Assembly: GCF_004353985.1 (NCBI RefSeq)
Contig: NZ_SMOA01000048.1
Span: 1-34,852, forward strand
Source: Paracraurococcus ruber
GTDB lineage: Bacteria; Pseudomonadota; Alphaproteobacteria; Acetobacterales; Acetobacteraceae
Direction of reading: 5' to 3'
Length of the DNA stretch: 34,852 nt
This document shows, one piece after another, positions 15,705 to 24,366 of this stretch. A program made the translations under genes and the position numbers. Below the pieces are notes generated by a model. The model was given only the letters and a program-made list of their open reading frames with translations. It searched no databases and was not told where the DNA came from. How positions within the stretch are numbered: the stretch's first letter is position 1; the number at the start of each line of letters is the position of its first letter.

Positions 15705-17312
15705 ATGACCATCCGACGCCGCGACCTGCTGGCCGCCTCGGCAGCCGCGACACTGCCGCTGCCTGGCCTCGCCCAGGCCGACCAGCGCCCCGCCGTGACC
15801 GTGGCGGTGCAGACCGTCAGCACCTCCGGCACGCTGGAGCCGATGCGGGAACAGTCGAATGTCGGCTTCCGCATCATGCCGAGCTTCTCCGAGCCGCTGA
15901 TCGGCATCGACTGGCTGCGCACCCAGCGGCCGGAGCCGATGCTGGCCACGTCCTGGCGCCGCGCCGATGCCCGCACGCTGCACCTGACGCTCCGCGACGG
16001 CGTGGTGATGCATGACGGACGGACGATGGAGGCGGAGGACGTCGCCTTCACCTTCAGCCGGGAGAGGATGTGGACCGGCCTCGCGGCGGACCAGCGCGGC
16101 CTCTTCGCCTCCACCACCGCCGGCGCCGCCGGCAAGACCCCGCCGCCGGAGGCGGTCGCGATCTCCCGCGCGCACTACCCGAATTTCGAGCGGCTGGAGG
16201 TGGTGGACCGCAGCACGGTCCGCTTCGTCAACGCCGTGCCGGACGTGACGCTGGAAGGGCGGCTGACGCGCACCACCGGCGCCGTCTTCTCCCGCGCCGC
16301 CTTCGCCGCGGCGCCGACCTGGCTGGACTGGGCGCGCCAGCCCGTCGGCACCGGGCCCTATCGCGTTGCGCGCTACCGCCCCAATCAGGACCTGCTGCTG
16401 GAGGCGCATGACCGGCACTGGATGGGACGGCCGCCGCTGAAATCCATCCGGCTGGTGGAGGTGCCGGATGTCGCCGCCCGCGTCGCCGGGCTGCTGGCCG
16501 GCGACTGGGACTTCGCCTGCGACCTGCCGCCGGACCAGATCGCCGGGATCGAGCGCAGCCCGCGCCACCACGTGGTCGGCGGGCCCATCAACAACATCCG
16601 GCTGATCGTCTGGGACAAGACGCATCCGGTGCTGGCCAACCCGCTGGTCCGCCGCGCCATGTCGCACGCCATCGACCGGCAGGCGATCGTGGACAGCCTC
16701 TGGGCCGGGCGCACCGCGGTGCCGCGCGGGCTGCAATGGGAGGTCTATGGCGACATGCACCTGGCGGACTGGGAGGCGCCGCGCTTCGACCCGGCCGAGG
16801 TCCGCCGCCTGCTGCGCGAGGCAGGCTATCGTGGCGAGCCGATCCCGTACCAGCTGCTGAACAACTACTACACCGGCCAGGTCGCCTCGGCGCAGATCCT
16901 GCAGGAGGGCTGGCGCCAGGCCGGCTTGAACGTGCAGATCGAGATGAAGGAGAATTGGGGCCAGATCCTCGGCCGCTTCCCCGGCCGCGGGCTTTGCGAC
17001 AATTCCAACACCGCCACCTTCGGCGACCCGGTGGCGGCGCATTCCGTCTACGGCCCGGGCGGCCAGACCTGGGCGAGCGGCCAGTGGGAGAACCCGGAAG
17101 CGCCCCGCCTGCTGGACGCGCTGCAGGTGGAGACGGATGTCGAGCGCCGCCGCGCCCTGTTCCGCCGCCTGCTGGCGCTGACCGAGCGGGAGGACCCGGC
17201 CTATACCGTGCTGTTCCAGACCGCGGTCTTCATCGGCAAGCGCCGCGACCTGCCCTGGCAGCCGGCGAAATCCTTCGTCATGGACTTCACCGCGCGCAAT
17301 TGGGCGGCGTGA
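15705..17312 (+). CDS. ABC transporter substrate-binding protein, family 5 (peptide/nickel/opine type)
   Basis: Periplasmic receptor of 535 residues. The N-terminus MTIRRRDLLAASAAATLPL is a twin-arginine type signal with an Ala-rich core and cleavage near GLAQA. Family 5 features: a first half with LEPMREQSNVGFRIMPSFSEPLIG, LHLTLRDGVVMHDGRTMEAEDVAFTFSR (the conserved DGxPxTAEDVxFSxxR block), GTGPYRVARYRPNQDLLLEAHD, then PLVRRAMSHAIDRQAIVDSLWAG and ADWEAPRFDPAEVRRLLREAGY. Length is normal for DppA or OppA types. The ATG at 15705 has GGGGGA seven bases upstream. No permease or ATPase genes (dppBCDF-like) follow, so it either shares a distant transporter or is an orphan. The ligand could be a peptide, opine or sugar. 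Confidence 0.92.
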   Translation: MTIRRRDLLAASAAATLPLPGLAQADQRPAVTVAVQTVSTSGTLEPMREQSNVGFRIMPSFSEPLIGIDWLRTQRPEPMLATSWRRADARTLHLTLRDGVVMHDGRTMEAEDVAFTFSRERMWTGLAADQRGLFASTTAGAAGKTPPPEAVAISRAHYPNFERLEVVDRSTVRFVNAVPDVTLEGRLTRTTGAVFSRAAFAAAPTWLDWARQPVGTGPYRVARYRPNQDLLLEAHDRHWMGRPPLKSIRLVEVPDVAARVAGLLAGDWDFACDLPPDQIAGIERSPRHHVVGGPINNIRLIVWDKTHPVLANPLVRRAMSHAIDRQAIVDSLWAGRTAVPRGLQWEVYGDMHLADWEAPRFDPAEVRRLLREAGYRGEPIPYQLLNNYYTGQVASAQILQEGWRQAGLNVQIEMKENWGQILGRFPGRGLCDNSNTATFGDPVAAHSVYGPGGQTWASGQWENPEAPRLLDALQVETDVERRRALFRRLLALTEREDPAYTVLFQTAVFIGKRRDLPWQPAKSFVMDFTARNWAA

Positions 17313-17430
17313 TTGGGGGGCGCGAGGTCGAGGGAAGCGCCGCCCGCCGTCCGCTGCCCCGGCCAGTGGTCGGGCGACCCCCGGACCGGCCAGGGACGCA
17401 TGGCGGGCTCCGGGGCCCCGGCGCGGCGCC

Positions 17431-17688
17431 TCAGACCAGCCGGTCCCGGTGCCCGTCATCCGGCAGCCGGTAGCGCGGCATGTCGGGCGGCAATTCCGGC
17501 AGCCAGGCGGGGCGCTGGCTGGACGGGGGGCGGATGCGCGGCGTGATGCGGCCGAAGGGCGGCAGCAGGTCGCCGGGGCTCGGCGGGCCGATGCTGGCGG
17601 CGCCGGGCGCCATCGGCTCCATCGCGCAGCCGGGCAGGGTCAGCAGCGGGGCCACCAGGGCCGCCAGGAGGACGAGGCCGCGGGTCAT
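17431..17688 (-). CDS. Small proline-rich lipoprotein
   Basis: Predicted lipoprotein of 85 residues. MTRGLVLLAALVAPLLTLPGCAM is a lipoprotein signal with lipobox LPGC, so Cys21 becomes the mature N-terminus. The mature part is only about 65 residues, rich in Pro and without secondary-structure hallmarks: PPSPGDLLPPFGR, PPSSQRPAWLPELPPDMPRY. It lies downstream of the AEC carrier on the same strand, 87 bases away. I recognise no family; the clean signal and lipobox are the reasons to call it real. Confidence 0.6.
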   Translation of the reverse strand: MTRGLVLLAALVAPLLTLPGCAMEPMAPGAASIGPPSPGDLLPPFGRITPRIRPPSSQRPAWLPELPPDMPRYRLPDDGHRDRLV

Positions 17689-17775
17689 TCCCCCAGCCCT
17701 ACAGATCGCGAGGCCCCCCGCGCAAGTGACGCTCGATTGACCAAGTGTTACGCGCCAGGCGTCAGGGGCCAGACG

Positions 17776-18714
17776 CTAGGGGCCGGGGACCGGGCCGGCC
17801 AGCAGCCAGGCGGTCACCGGGAACCCGACCGAGGCGATGACGGTCGAGAGCAGCACCACGGCCGAGACCTCCTCCGCCCCGGTATGGAAGCGCTGCGCCA
17901 GCACGAAGGCGTTGGTCGCGGTCGGCATGGCCGCCAGCATCACCCCCGCCTGCACCCAGAACCATTCGAGGCCGAGCACCGGCCCGAGGAAGGCCCAGGC
18001 CAGCGCCGGGTAGACGACCAGCTTGCCCAGCGTCGCCGCGCCCGCCGCCAGCGCCAGCCGCCGGTCGAGGCTGAGCTTGCCGAGCGTGCCGCCCAGGGCG
18101 AACAGCGCGGTCGGCCCGGCGGCATTGCCGAGGAAGGCGAGGAAGCGCTCCGCCGGCCCCGGGATCGGCACCTGCAGCGCGCCCAGCGTCGCGCCGCCGG
18201 CGATCGCCAGCAGCACCGGGTTGAGCAGCAGGGACCGCAGCACCCGCGCCAGCACCCCGCGCTCCCCGATCGGGGCCATCAGCACGCTGCCGAGCGCGAT
18301 GACGATCGCCACCTCGCTCATGATCGCCATGGCGACCGGCCCCGCCCCGCGTTCCCCCAGCAGGGGCAGCAGCAGCGGCGGGCCGAGATAGCCGACATTG
18401 CCCATGGCGGCGCCGGCGCCGAGCGCCGAGGCCTGGCCGCGCCGCCGCCCGGCCAGCAGCATGGCGCCGGCCAGCGTGCCGAAGAACACCAGCAGGCAGG
18501 CGGCGAGGTAGCCGGCGAAGAAGCGCGGCTCGAAGCTTTCCGAGAGCTTCTGCGCAGCCATCAGCCGCAGCAGCATCGCCGGCAGGGCGAAGTTGAAGGC
18601 GAAGATGCCGACCGCGTCGGTGACGCCGGGCGCGATCATGCCGCGCCGCACGGCGACCCAGCCCAGGCCGATGACGGCGAAGATCGGCAGGCAGAGGGAG
18701 AGGAAGCCGAGCAC
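17776..18714 (-). CDS. AEC (auxin efflux carrier) family transporter
   Basis: Inner-membrane carrier of 312 residues with about ten helices. It belongs to the AEC family, whose bacterial members move malate, malonate or other small organic acids. Features are FLSLCLPIFAVIGLGWVAVRRG at the start, the mid-protein FALPAMLLRLMA, AMGNVGYLGPPLLLPLLG with the conserved Asn-x-Gly, and MLAAMPTATNAFVLAQRF in the second half, the family's characteristic PT-x-x-NAFV block. I chose the GTG at 18714 because it opens into helix 1; longer frames run over the divergent gene's start region. It is divergent from the LLM oxidoreductase at 18800. Confidence 0.88.
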   Translation of the reverse strand: MLGFLSLCLPIFAVIGLGWVAVRRGMIAPGVTDAVGIFAFNFALPAMLLRLMAAQKLSESFEPRFFAGYLAACLLVFFGTLAGAMLLAGRRRGQASALGAGAAMGNVGYLGPPLLLPLLGERGAGPVAMAIMSEVAIVIALGSVLMAPIGERGVLARVLRSLLLNPVLLAIAGGATLGALQVPIPGPAERFLAFLGNAAGPTALFALGGTLGKLSLDRRLALAAGAATLGKLVVYPALAWAFLGPVLGLEWFWVQAGVMLAAMPTATNAFVLAQRFHTGAEEVSAVVLLSTVIASVGFPVTAWLLAGPVPGP

Positions 18715-18799
18715 GCGGTCACCATAGCGACTGGCGCCGGCTTGCCCAGGCCGGGGCCGGGCGCGCAGCATGCCGGCAAGACCTGGGGAGGGACGCGCG

Positions 18800-19867
18800 A
18801 TGGAATTCGGGATCGCCATGCCGACCGATGCGGAAAGCTGGCGGCTGGCCGAGCGCGCCGAGGAGCTCGGCTTCCGCTCCGCCTGGTTCTACGACACCCA
18901 GATGCTGTCGGCGGATTGCTTCGTCGCGATGGGCGCGGCGGCGATGCGGACCAGGCGCATCCGGCTGGGCACGGGCGTGCTGATCCCGTCCAACCGCATC
19001 GCCGCCGTCACGGCCAATGCCTTCGCCACGCTGAACAAGCTGGCGCCGGGGCGGGTCGACATGGGCCTCGGCACCGGCTTCACCGGGCGGCGGGCCATGG
19101 GCCTCGGCGCCATGAAGCTGCAGGAGTTCGAGGACTACATCCGGGTGATGCTCGGCCTGCTGGCCGGGGAGACGGTCGAGACGACCATCGAGGGGCAGCG
19201 CCGCAAGATCCGGCTGCTGAACCCGGAGCTTGGGCTGATCGACATCCGCACGCCCATGCGCCTGCACCTGGCCGCCGCCGGGCCGCGGGCCCGGGCGCTG
19301 ACGGCACGGCTCGGCGCCGGCTGGATCAACTTCTTCTCCGACGTGCCGGCCGCGGTCGCCATGCTGGCCGAGATGCGCGATGCCTGGGTGGCGGCGGGAC
19401 AGGCGGGCGCGCCCGAGGCAACGGCCTTCGTCCTCGGCTGCGTGCTGGAGGAGGGCGAGCCCCATGACAGCCCGCGCGCCATCGCCCAGGCCGGCCCGCG
19501 CGCCGCTGTCATGCTGCACCGCGCGGCGGACGAGGCGCTGTCCGGCCTGCCCAACATCTCCCCGGTGCCGGAAAGCTGCCGCGACGCGGTCGCCGGCTAT
19601 GTCGCGCTGGCGAAGGGCTTCGAGCCGAAGGATGCGCCCTGGCTGGAGAACCACCGCGGCCACCTGATGGCGGTGAAGGAGGAGGAGCGGCCCTTCGTGA
19701 CCAGCGAGCTGATCCGCCTGAGCAGCTTCACCGCGACCGAGGCCGAGCTGAAGCGCCGCATCGGCGACCTGCGCGATGCCGGCTACACCGAGTTCACGGT
19801 GCAGATCGTCCCGGGGCAGGAGCGGGCGATCGAGGACTGGGCGCGGATCAAGCGCGCCTTCGCCTAG
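18800..19867 (+). CDS. LLM-class (luciferase-like) oxidoreductase, possibly F420-type
   Basis: TIM-barrel flavin or F420 oxidoreductase of 355 residues. MEFGIAMPTDAESWRLAERAEELGFRSAWFYDTQM is the first strand-helix of the family, followed by TRRIRLGTGVLIPSNRIAAVTANAFATLNKLAPGRVDMGLGTG, the segment lining the cofactor site. The C-terminal part (EAELKRRIGDLRDAGYTEFTVQIVPG) is typical of 5,10-methylene-H4MPT reductase-like members. The ATG at 18800 has a strong GGGGAGGGA eight bases upstream. Its stop TAG runs directly into the 105-bp repeat, whose first base is the last base of the stop. Which cofactor is used cannot be settled; F420 genes are not visible here. Substrate unknown. Confidence 0.87.
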   Translation: MEFGIAMPTDAESWRLAERAEELGFRSAWFYDTQMLSADCFVAMGAAAMRTRRIRLGTGVLIPSNRIAAVTANAFATLNKLAPGRVDMGLGTGFTGRRAMGLGAMKLQEFEDYIRVMLGLLAGETVETTIEGQRRKIRLLNPELGLIDIRTPMRLHLAAAGPRARALTARLGAGWINFFSDVPAAVAMLAEMRDAWVAAGQAGAPEATAFVLGCVLEEGEPHDSPRAIAQAGPRAAVMLHRAADEALSGLPNISPVPESCRDAVAGYVALAKGFEPKDAPWLENHRGHLMAVKEEERPFVTSELIRLSSFTATEAELKRRIGDLRDAGYTEFTVQIVPGQERAIEDWARIKRAFA

Positions 19868-19971
19868 AGCGGATCCCGCTCAGGTGGGATCACCTGAGCG
19901 GGCGAAGATGCTCGCAGAGTCAAATGGCTGGAGCGGTTGCCGTGGGCCGTGGCGAACGGAAACCGCTCCAG
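19867..19971 (+). repeat. 105-bp double-hairpin palindromic repeat, copy A
   Basis: Begins GAGCGGATCC, of which the first G is the last base of the upstream TAG stop. Hairpin 1 is a perfect 12-bp stem (19875-19886 with 19891-19902, loop GGAT). A linker GAAGATGCTCG follows, then hairpin 2, an 11-bp stem (19928-19938 with 19961-19971) with a further CCGT/ACGG pairing inside. The reverse complement of 28714-28818 aligns over all 105 bases without gaps, with 12 differences. The ends GAGCGG and CCGCTC are themselves inverted. Confidence 0.85.
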
Positions 19972-20212
19972 CCCTCCTCCGGCTGCGCGTCGGGGTTCGC
20001 ATCCCGATGCGACGCGGGCCCGCGCAGGCGGGGCGCGTCATTCGCCGGCGAGGGACGCGTGCCGCACGCCACCCGCACTGGTTGTGCCGCGCCTGTCCAC
20101 GCGCCGCCGGGCCCGACGACAGGCCGCCGGGCGCGGCTGCAGCGGACGGCGCGGTTGTCGCCGCCCGGTGGTCCAGCCATGATCGCGCCGACGATCCCGG
20201 GAGACCCCGCCC
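19972..20212. other. Intergenic region upstream of the TAXI receptor
   Basis: With the repeat just before it, this makes a gene-free stretch of about 345 bases. Apart from the repeat and a weak promoter near 20155-20183, I see GC-rich sequence with no credible gene. Confidence 0.5.
20155..20183 (+). promoter_or_regulatory. Candidate promoter of the TAXI-TRAP genes
   Basis: TTGTCG (20155-20160) and CATGAT (20178-20183) are spaced by 17 bases. Each matches four of six consensus positions, and the pair ends 29 bases before the ATG at 20213. A GGGAGA ribosome site lies in between. Confidence 0.3.
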
Positions 20213-21202
20213 ATGCTCACCCGTCGCAGCCTCGCCGGCGCCGCGCTTGTGGTTCCCCTGGCCGCCCCCTTCCTCCGCCCCGCCGTCGCGCAGCAGACGC
20301 TGGAATGGGTCGCCGGCTCGCTCGGCGGCGGCTGGTACACCATGGCCGCCGGCCTGTCCGCGCTCATCAAGGACGAGAACCCGGAGATCCAGATCCGCGT
20401 CGTCCCCGGCGGCGGCCTCGCCAACGCCACCCGCGTCAACCGCAACCAGTCGCCGATCGGCTGGGGCATCGACGCCTTCGCCGCGTCCGCCCGCCGCGGC
20501 GAGGATCCCTACAGCGAGAAGCATGAGGGCCTGCGCTGCCTCGGCACCGGCTACTCGCCGACCGAGCACCATTTCCTCAAGGCCAAGGATGCGCCGGGCA
20601 CCGACATGCGCGGCATCCTGACGCAGCGCGGCCTGAAGATCGCCTGCCCGCAGCGCTCCTCCACCGACGAGATGACGCTGCAGCGCATCCTGCGCTTCCT
20701 CGGCAGCAGCCCCGACCGCATCCGGCAGGAAGGCGGCCGCTACCTGAACGGCAGCTATGCCGATATCGGCGGCGCCTTCACCGACGGGCAGGTGGACTAC
20801 CTCTATGCCGCGCTTGCCCGCCCGGCGGCGATCTTCACCGAAATCGCGCAGGGCCGCCGCGGCGGGCAGCTGGTGGACTTCCCGGCCGATGTGCGCAGGC
20901 ACCTGATCGACCAGTTCGCCTATGCGGAAGGCGTGCTGCCCGCCGCCACCTACCCGGCGCTGCAATCCGCCGACGTGGCCGTGACCACCATGGACAGCGT
21001 CATCATGGTGCATGAAAGCCTGCCGGAAGAGGCCGCCTACCGCATCACCCGCACGCTGATCCGCAACCGTGGCCAGCGCCTGACGACGATCCATGCCAGC
21101 ATGGGCGCCTGGGATCCGGCGGTGTCCTGGAAATACCAGGGGTTGCCGCTGCATCCGGGCGCGGCGCGGGCATTCCGCGAATCCGCCGGCATGCCCGCCT
21201 GA
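20213..21202 (+). CDS. TAXI-family TRAP transporter solute-binding protein
   Basis: Periplasmic receptor of 329 residues for a TRAP transporter of the TAXI class. It has a signal with a twin-arginine-like start (LTRRSLAGAALVVPLAAP) and cleavage near PAVAQQ. Family features: LEWVAGSLGGGWYTMAAGLSALI, the GGSTGGTYY-like ligand site of TAXI proteins; VVPGGGLANATRVN; and YADIGGAFTDGQVDYLYA. Transport is driven by an ion gradient, not ATP. Its permease follows 81 bases later on the same strand, separated by a hairpin of the modular repeat family, so receptor and permease levels may differ. TAXI systems take up dicarboxylates, glutamate or similar acids; the ligand here is unknown. Confidence 0.9.
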   Translation: MLTRRSLAGAALVVPLAAPFLRPAVAQQTLEWVAGSLGGGWYTMAAGLSALIKDENPEIQIRVVPGGGLANATRVNRNQSPIGWGIDAFAASARRGEDPYSEKHEGLRCLGTGYSPTEHHFLKAKDAPGTDMRGILTQRGLKIACPQRSSTDEMTLQRILRFLGSSPDRIRQEGGRYLNGSYADIGGAFTDGQVDYLYAALARPAAIFTEIAQGRRGGQLVDFPADVRRHLIDQFAYAEGVLPAATYPALQSADVAVTTMDSVIMVHESLPEEAAYRITRTLIRNRGQRLTTIHASMGAWDPAVSWKYQGLPLHPGAARAFRESAGMPA

Positions 21203-21275
21203 CGAGAGGGGCGCTGCCCCTCTCGCGCTCTCCCCGCCAAGGGCCGAAGGGCCCCTGGACTCCTCGAGCCTGCGG
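21203..21275. repeat. Modular hairpin element, copy 2 (between receptor and permease)
   Basis: CGAGAGGGGC (21203-21212) and GCCCCTCTCG (21216-21225) form a perfect 10-bp stem with a GCT loop directly after the receptor stop. A GGGCCGAAGGGCCC module follows at 21241-21254, then CTCCTCGAG. The two outer modules match copies 1 and 4; the middle stem is absent. It may be a stabiliser or partial terminator inside the operon. Confidence 0.6.
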
Positions 21276-21283
21276 GACCGACG

Positions 21284-23182
21284 ATGCGTGACCTGGCCCC
21301 GCCGCTGAAGCTTGCCCTGACGCTGTGGCTCGCCGCCGCGGCCGGCATCCATCTCTATTTCGGCGGCTTCGGCTTCCCCGAGCCCATCACCATGCGCGGC
21401 TTCCACCTGCTGGTCTTCGTGCCGCCGCTCTTCCTGCTCTACCCCGCCCGCGCCGCCGCGCCCCGGCACCGGCCGAGCATCCCCGACTGGCTCTGGGCCG
21501 CCGCCGCCGCCGCGCCGCATGCCTGGGTAATGGCGAACTGGGCCGCCGTCTCCGACCGCATGGAATACGTGGATCCCTTCACGCCCACCATGGTCGTGCT
21601 GGCGGTGCTGGCGATCGTGACATTGCTGGAGGCGACGCGCCGCGCGGTCGAGGTCGGGCTCGCCTGGATGATCATCATCTCCCTCGCCTACATGCAGTGG
21701 GGCCACTGGCTGCCGGGCGTGCTCAACACGCGGAATTTCGCGCCGGCGGAAATCCTGGAGGCGTCCTGGCTGGTCCCCACCGCCGGCGGCGTCTACGGCC
21801 CGCTGACCGGCATCGTCGCCACCACCATCGCCGTCTTCATCGTCTTCGGCGCCTTCATGCAGGGCAGCGGCACCGGGCGGCTGTTCAGCAACCTCGGCGC
21901 CGCCGCCGCCGGGCGCTTCAGCGGCGGGCCGGCCAAGGTCGCCGTCATCACCTCCGGCCTGTTCGGGACGATGAGCGGGTCCTCCGTCTCCAACGTCATC
22001 ACGACAGGCGCCATGACCATCCCGCTGATGCAGCGCATCGGCTACCGCCCCGCCGTCGCCGGCGGGATCGAGAGCGCGGCCAGCGTCGGCGGCGCGCTGA
22101 TGCCGCCGGTGATGGGCGCCGCCGCCTTCGTGATGGCGGAGATCACCGGCATCCCCTACGCCCAGATCGTGGTCGCCGCGGCGCTCGGCGCCGTCCTCTA
22201 CTACTTCGCCATCCTGGTCGCGGTGCATGTCGAGGCGAAGAAGGCCGGCATGGCGCCCATGGCCGCCGCCGACATCCCGGCCTGGCGGGAGGTGGCGCAG
22301 GACGCCCACCTCATCATCCCCATCGCCGTGCTGGTCTGGCTGATGACCGAGCGCTGGAGCGGCAATTTCGCCGCCTTCTGCGCCACGGTCGCCATGGTCG
22401 GCATCGCCTTCCTGCGGGCCCGCACCCGCATGTCCTGGCGCGCCATCCTCGACAGCCTGGCCAGTGCCGGGCTGACCATGGCGCCGCTCGCCGTCTCCAT
22501 CGCCGGCGCCGGCATCGTCGTCTCGGCGCTGACCGCGACGGGGATGGTCGTGGCGCTGGGCGGCATCATCAAGGACCTGGCGGCGGGCAGCTTCCCGCTG
22601 CTGCTGCTGCTGCTGGCCGTGACCGTCCTCGTGCTCGGCATGGGTCTGCCGACCACGCCCAGCTACATCATCGCCGCCGCCATCGGCGTGCCGCAGATCC
22701 TCGACCTCGGCTCCAAGGCGCTCGGCGTCCCGCCCGGGGACCTGCTGCTGCCGGCGCATCTCTTCATCTTCTACTTCGCCGTGCTGGCCGATGCCTCGCC
22801 GCCTGTCGCCGCCGCCGCCTTCGCCGCGGCGGCCATCGCCAAGGCGTCGCCGCTGGTCACCAGCCTGCATGCCACCCGCCTCGGCATCGCCGGCTTCACC
22901 GTGGGCTTCGCCTTCCTCTACGACCCCGGGATCATGCTGCGCGGATCGCTGGCGGACATCCTGCTGGCCACCGGCATCCAGGTGGCGGCGCTGACCGCGC
23001 TCTGCGCCGCCTATGCCGGCTTCCTGCTGCGGCCCATGGGCGTGCCGGCCCGGCTGCTGCTGGCCGCCGCCGGGCTGGCGGCCGCCTTCTGGCACGACAT
23101 TCCCGATCTTCTCCGCCTTGTGGTCGCCGCCGGCGCGCTGGCGGTGGTAGCCGGCGCCCACCTGGCCGCGCGGAGGACGTGA
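21284..23182 (+). CDS. TRAP transporter fused permease (DctQ-DctM fusion)
   Basis: Inner-membrane permease of 632 residues with about 16-18 helices, joining the small 4-helix and large 12-helix TRAP subunits as usual for TAXI-type systems. The N-terminal part has its own helices (LALTLWLAAAAGIHLYF; MRGFHLLVFVPPLFLLY). The large part contains VFGAFMQGSGTGRLFSNLG, the ion-coupling region TSGLFGTMSGSSVSNVITTGAMTIPLM, the repeat-related VLVLGMGLPTTPSYIIAAAIGVPQI, and HLFIFYFAVLADASPPVAAAAFAAAAIA. All are strong DctM signatures. The receptor is the gene before it. ATG at 21284 has a modest GGGA ribosome site. The next gene, an ABC-type receptor, starts 23 bases after the stop and probably shares the transcript, although it belongs to another transporter class. 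Confidence 0.95.
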   Translation: MRDLAPPLKLALTLWLAAAAGIHLYFGGFGFPEPITMRGFHLLVFVPPLFLLYPARAAAPRHRPSIPDWLWAAAAAAPHAWVMANWAAVSDRMEYVDPFTPTMVVLAVLAIVTLLEATRRAVEVGLAWMIIISLAYMQWGHWLPGVLNTRNFAPAEILEASWLVPTAGGVYGPLTGIVATTIAVFIVFGAFMQGSGTGRLFSNLGAAAAGRFSGGPAKVAVITSGLFGTMSGSSVSNVITTGAMTIPLMQRIGYRPAVAGGIESAASVGGALMPPVMGAAAFVMAEITGIPYAQIVVAAALGAVLYYFAILVAVHVEAKKAGMAPMAAADIPAWREVAQDAHLIIPIAVLVWLMTERWSGNFAAFCATVAMVGIAFLRARTRMSWRAILDSLASAGLTMAPLAVSIAGAGIVVSALTATGMVVALGGIIKDLAAGSFPLLLLLLAVTVLVLGMGLPTTPSYIIAAAIGVPQILDLGSKALGVPPGDLLLPAHLFIFYFAVLADASPPVAAAAFAAAAIAKASPLVTSLHATRLGIAGFTVGFAFLYDPGIMLRGSLADILLATGIQVAALTALCAAYAGFLLRPMGVPARLLLAAAGLAAAFWHDIPDLLRLVVAAGALAVVAGAHLAARRT

Positions 23183-23205
23183 CGGCCGGGCAGGGGAGAA
23201 CCGCC

Positions 23206-24228
23206 ATGCGCCCGATCATCGCCGCCGCCGCCCTCATCCTCGCCGCGGGAGGGGCGCTGGCCCAGCCCGTCGCCCCCGGCCCGACCTTGGCCGCCGTCCG
23301 CGCCAAGGGCGTGCTGGATTGCGGGGCGCATCCCGGCGCCCCCGGCTTCGGTGCCACCGACAGCCAGGGCGTCTATCGCGGGCTGGAAGCCGATATCTGC
23401 CGCGCCATGGCCGCCGCCATCCTCGGCGATCCCGCGAAGGTCCGCTTCACGGTGCTGACCAGCCAGGCGCGGCTGCCCGCCCTGCAATCCGGCCAGATCG
23501 ACGTGCTGCCGCGCACCACCACCTGGACCCAGACGCGCGACACCGCCAACGGGCTGAACTTCACCGCCGTCACCTTCTTCGACGGCCAGGGCTTCCTGGT
23601 GCGCAAGGCCAGCGGCGCGCAGCGCGCGAAGGACCTGGACAATGCGACGATCTGCGTCACCTCCGGCACCACCAACGAGCTGAACCTGACCGACTGGGGC
23701 CGCAGCACCGGCATCCGCTTCCAGCCCGTGGTGTTCGAGCAGCCGACCGAGACGGTGAACGCCTACGAGAATGGCCGCTGCGACGCGCTGTCCACCGATG
23801 CCAGCCAGCTGGCCGGCATCCGCACCGGCCTCGGGCGCCCCGACGACCATGTGGTGCTGCCCGACATCATCTCGAAGGAACCGCTGGCGCCCTCCGTCCG
23901 GCATGGCGACGACCAGTGGTTCGACATCATCCGCTGGACGATCTTCGCGCTGGTCGGCGCGGAGGAGCTTGGCATCACCCAGGCGAATGCCGAGGCGATG
24001 CTGAAAAGCCCGAACCCGGAGATCCGCCGCCTGCTGGGGGAGGCCGGCGACCATGGCCCGCTGATGGGCCTCGACAGGCGCTGGGCCTACAACGCCATCC
24101 GCGCGGCGGGGAATTACGGCGAGATCTTCGACCGCAACCTGGGCCAGGCCAGCCCGCTGAAGCTGCCGCGCGGGGTGAACGACCTGTGGACGCGCGGCGG
24201 GCTGATGTACGGGATGCCGGTCCGGTAG
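23206..24228 (+). CDS. AapJ-like general amino acid ABC receptor, paralogue 1
   Basis: Periplasmic family 3 receptor of 340 residues, close in character to AapJ, the receptor of the general L-amino acid ABC system. The signal peptide ends at ALAQ (residue 20). Features: GPTLAAVRAKGVLDCG, GLEADICRAMAAAILGD, LPALQSGQIDVLPRTTTWTQTRD, FFDGQGFLV, and the ending LPRGVNDLWTRGGLMYG. Four cysteines (39, 65, 150, 192) are conserved with the next gene and suggest two disulfides. GGGGAGA sits before the ATG at 23206. AapQ, AapM and AapP genes are absent here, so it must use a transporter encoded elsewhere or have another role. It starts 23 bases after the TRAP permease. Confidence 0.92.
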   Translation: MRPIIAAAALILAAGGALAQPVAPGPTLAAVRAKGVLDCGAHPGAPGFGATDSQGVYRGLEADICRAMAAAILGDPAKVRFTVLTSQARLPALQSGQIDVLPRTTTWTQTRDTANGLNFTAVTFFDGQGFLVRKASGAQRAKDLDNATICVTSGTTNELNLTDWGRSTGIRFQPVVFEQPTETVNAYENGRCDALSTDASQLAGIRTGLGRPDDHVVLPDIISKEPLAPSVRHGDDQWFDIIRWTIFALVGAEELGITQANAEAMLKSPNPEIRRLLGEAGDHGPLMGLDRRWAYNAIRAAGNYGEIFDRNLGQASPLKLPRGVNDLWTRGGLMYGMPVR

Positions 24229-24351
24229 CATGGGGGAGGGCGCTGCCCTTTCCAGGCAATACACTCAGGCCGGGGTCCGGGGCCTCCCCTGAAGCCCTGG
24301 CGGAGAGAGCGCGAGGGATCGGACGCACTGCGTCCGACGAGCCTCCCTCGC
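24229..24351. repeat. Modular hairpin element, copy 3 (between the two AapJ-like genes)
   Basis: AGGGC-GCT-GCCCT follows the first gene's stop. Further on lies a two-level hairpin: outer arms GCGAGGGA (24311-24318) and TCCCTCGC (24344-24351), inner arms TCGGACGC (24319-24326) and GCGTCCGA (24330-24337). The outer arm ends four bases before the GGAGGT ribosome site (24356-24361) of the next gene. The match to the other copies is limited to the first module and the general plan. Confidence 0.5.
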
Positions 24352-24366
24352 TTGCGGAGGTGTGGA

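Noticed and set aside
19880-23161. Minus-strand open frame of 1093 codons opposite the TAXI-TRAP genes
   Set aside because: Composition is Gly/Asp/Arg/Gln/His repeats typical of an antisense frame in GC-rich DNA. The opposite strand encodes two clear membrane/periplasmic proteins with motifs and ribosome sites.
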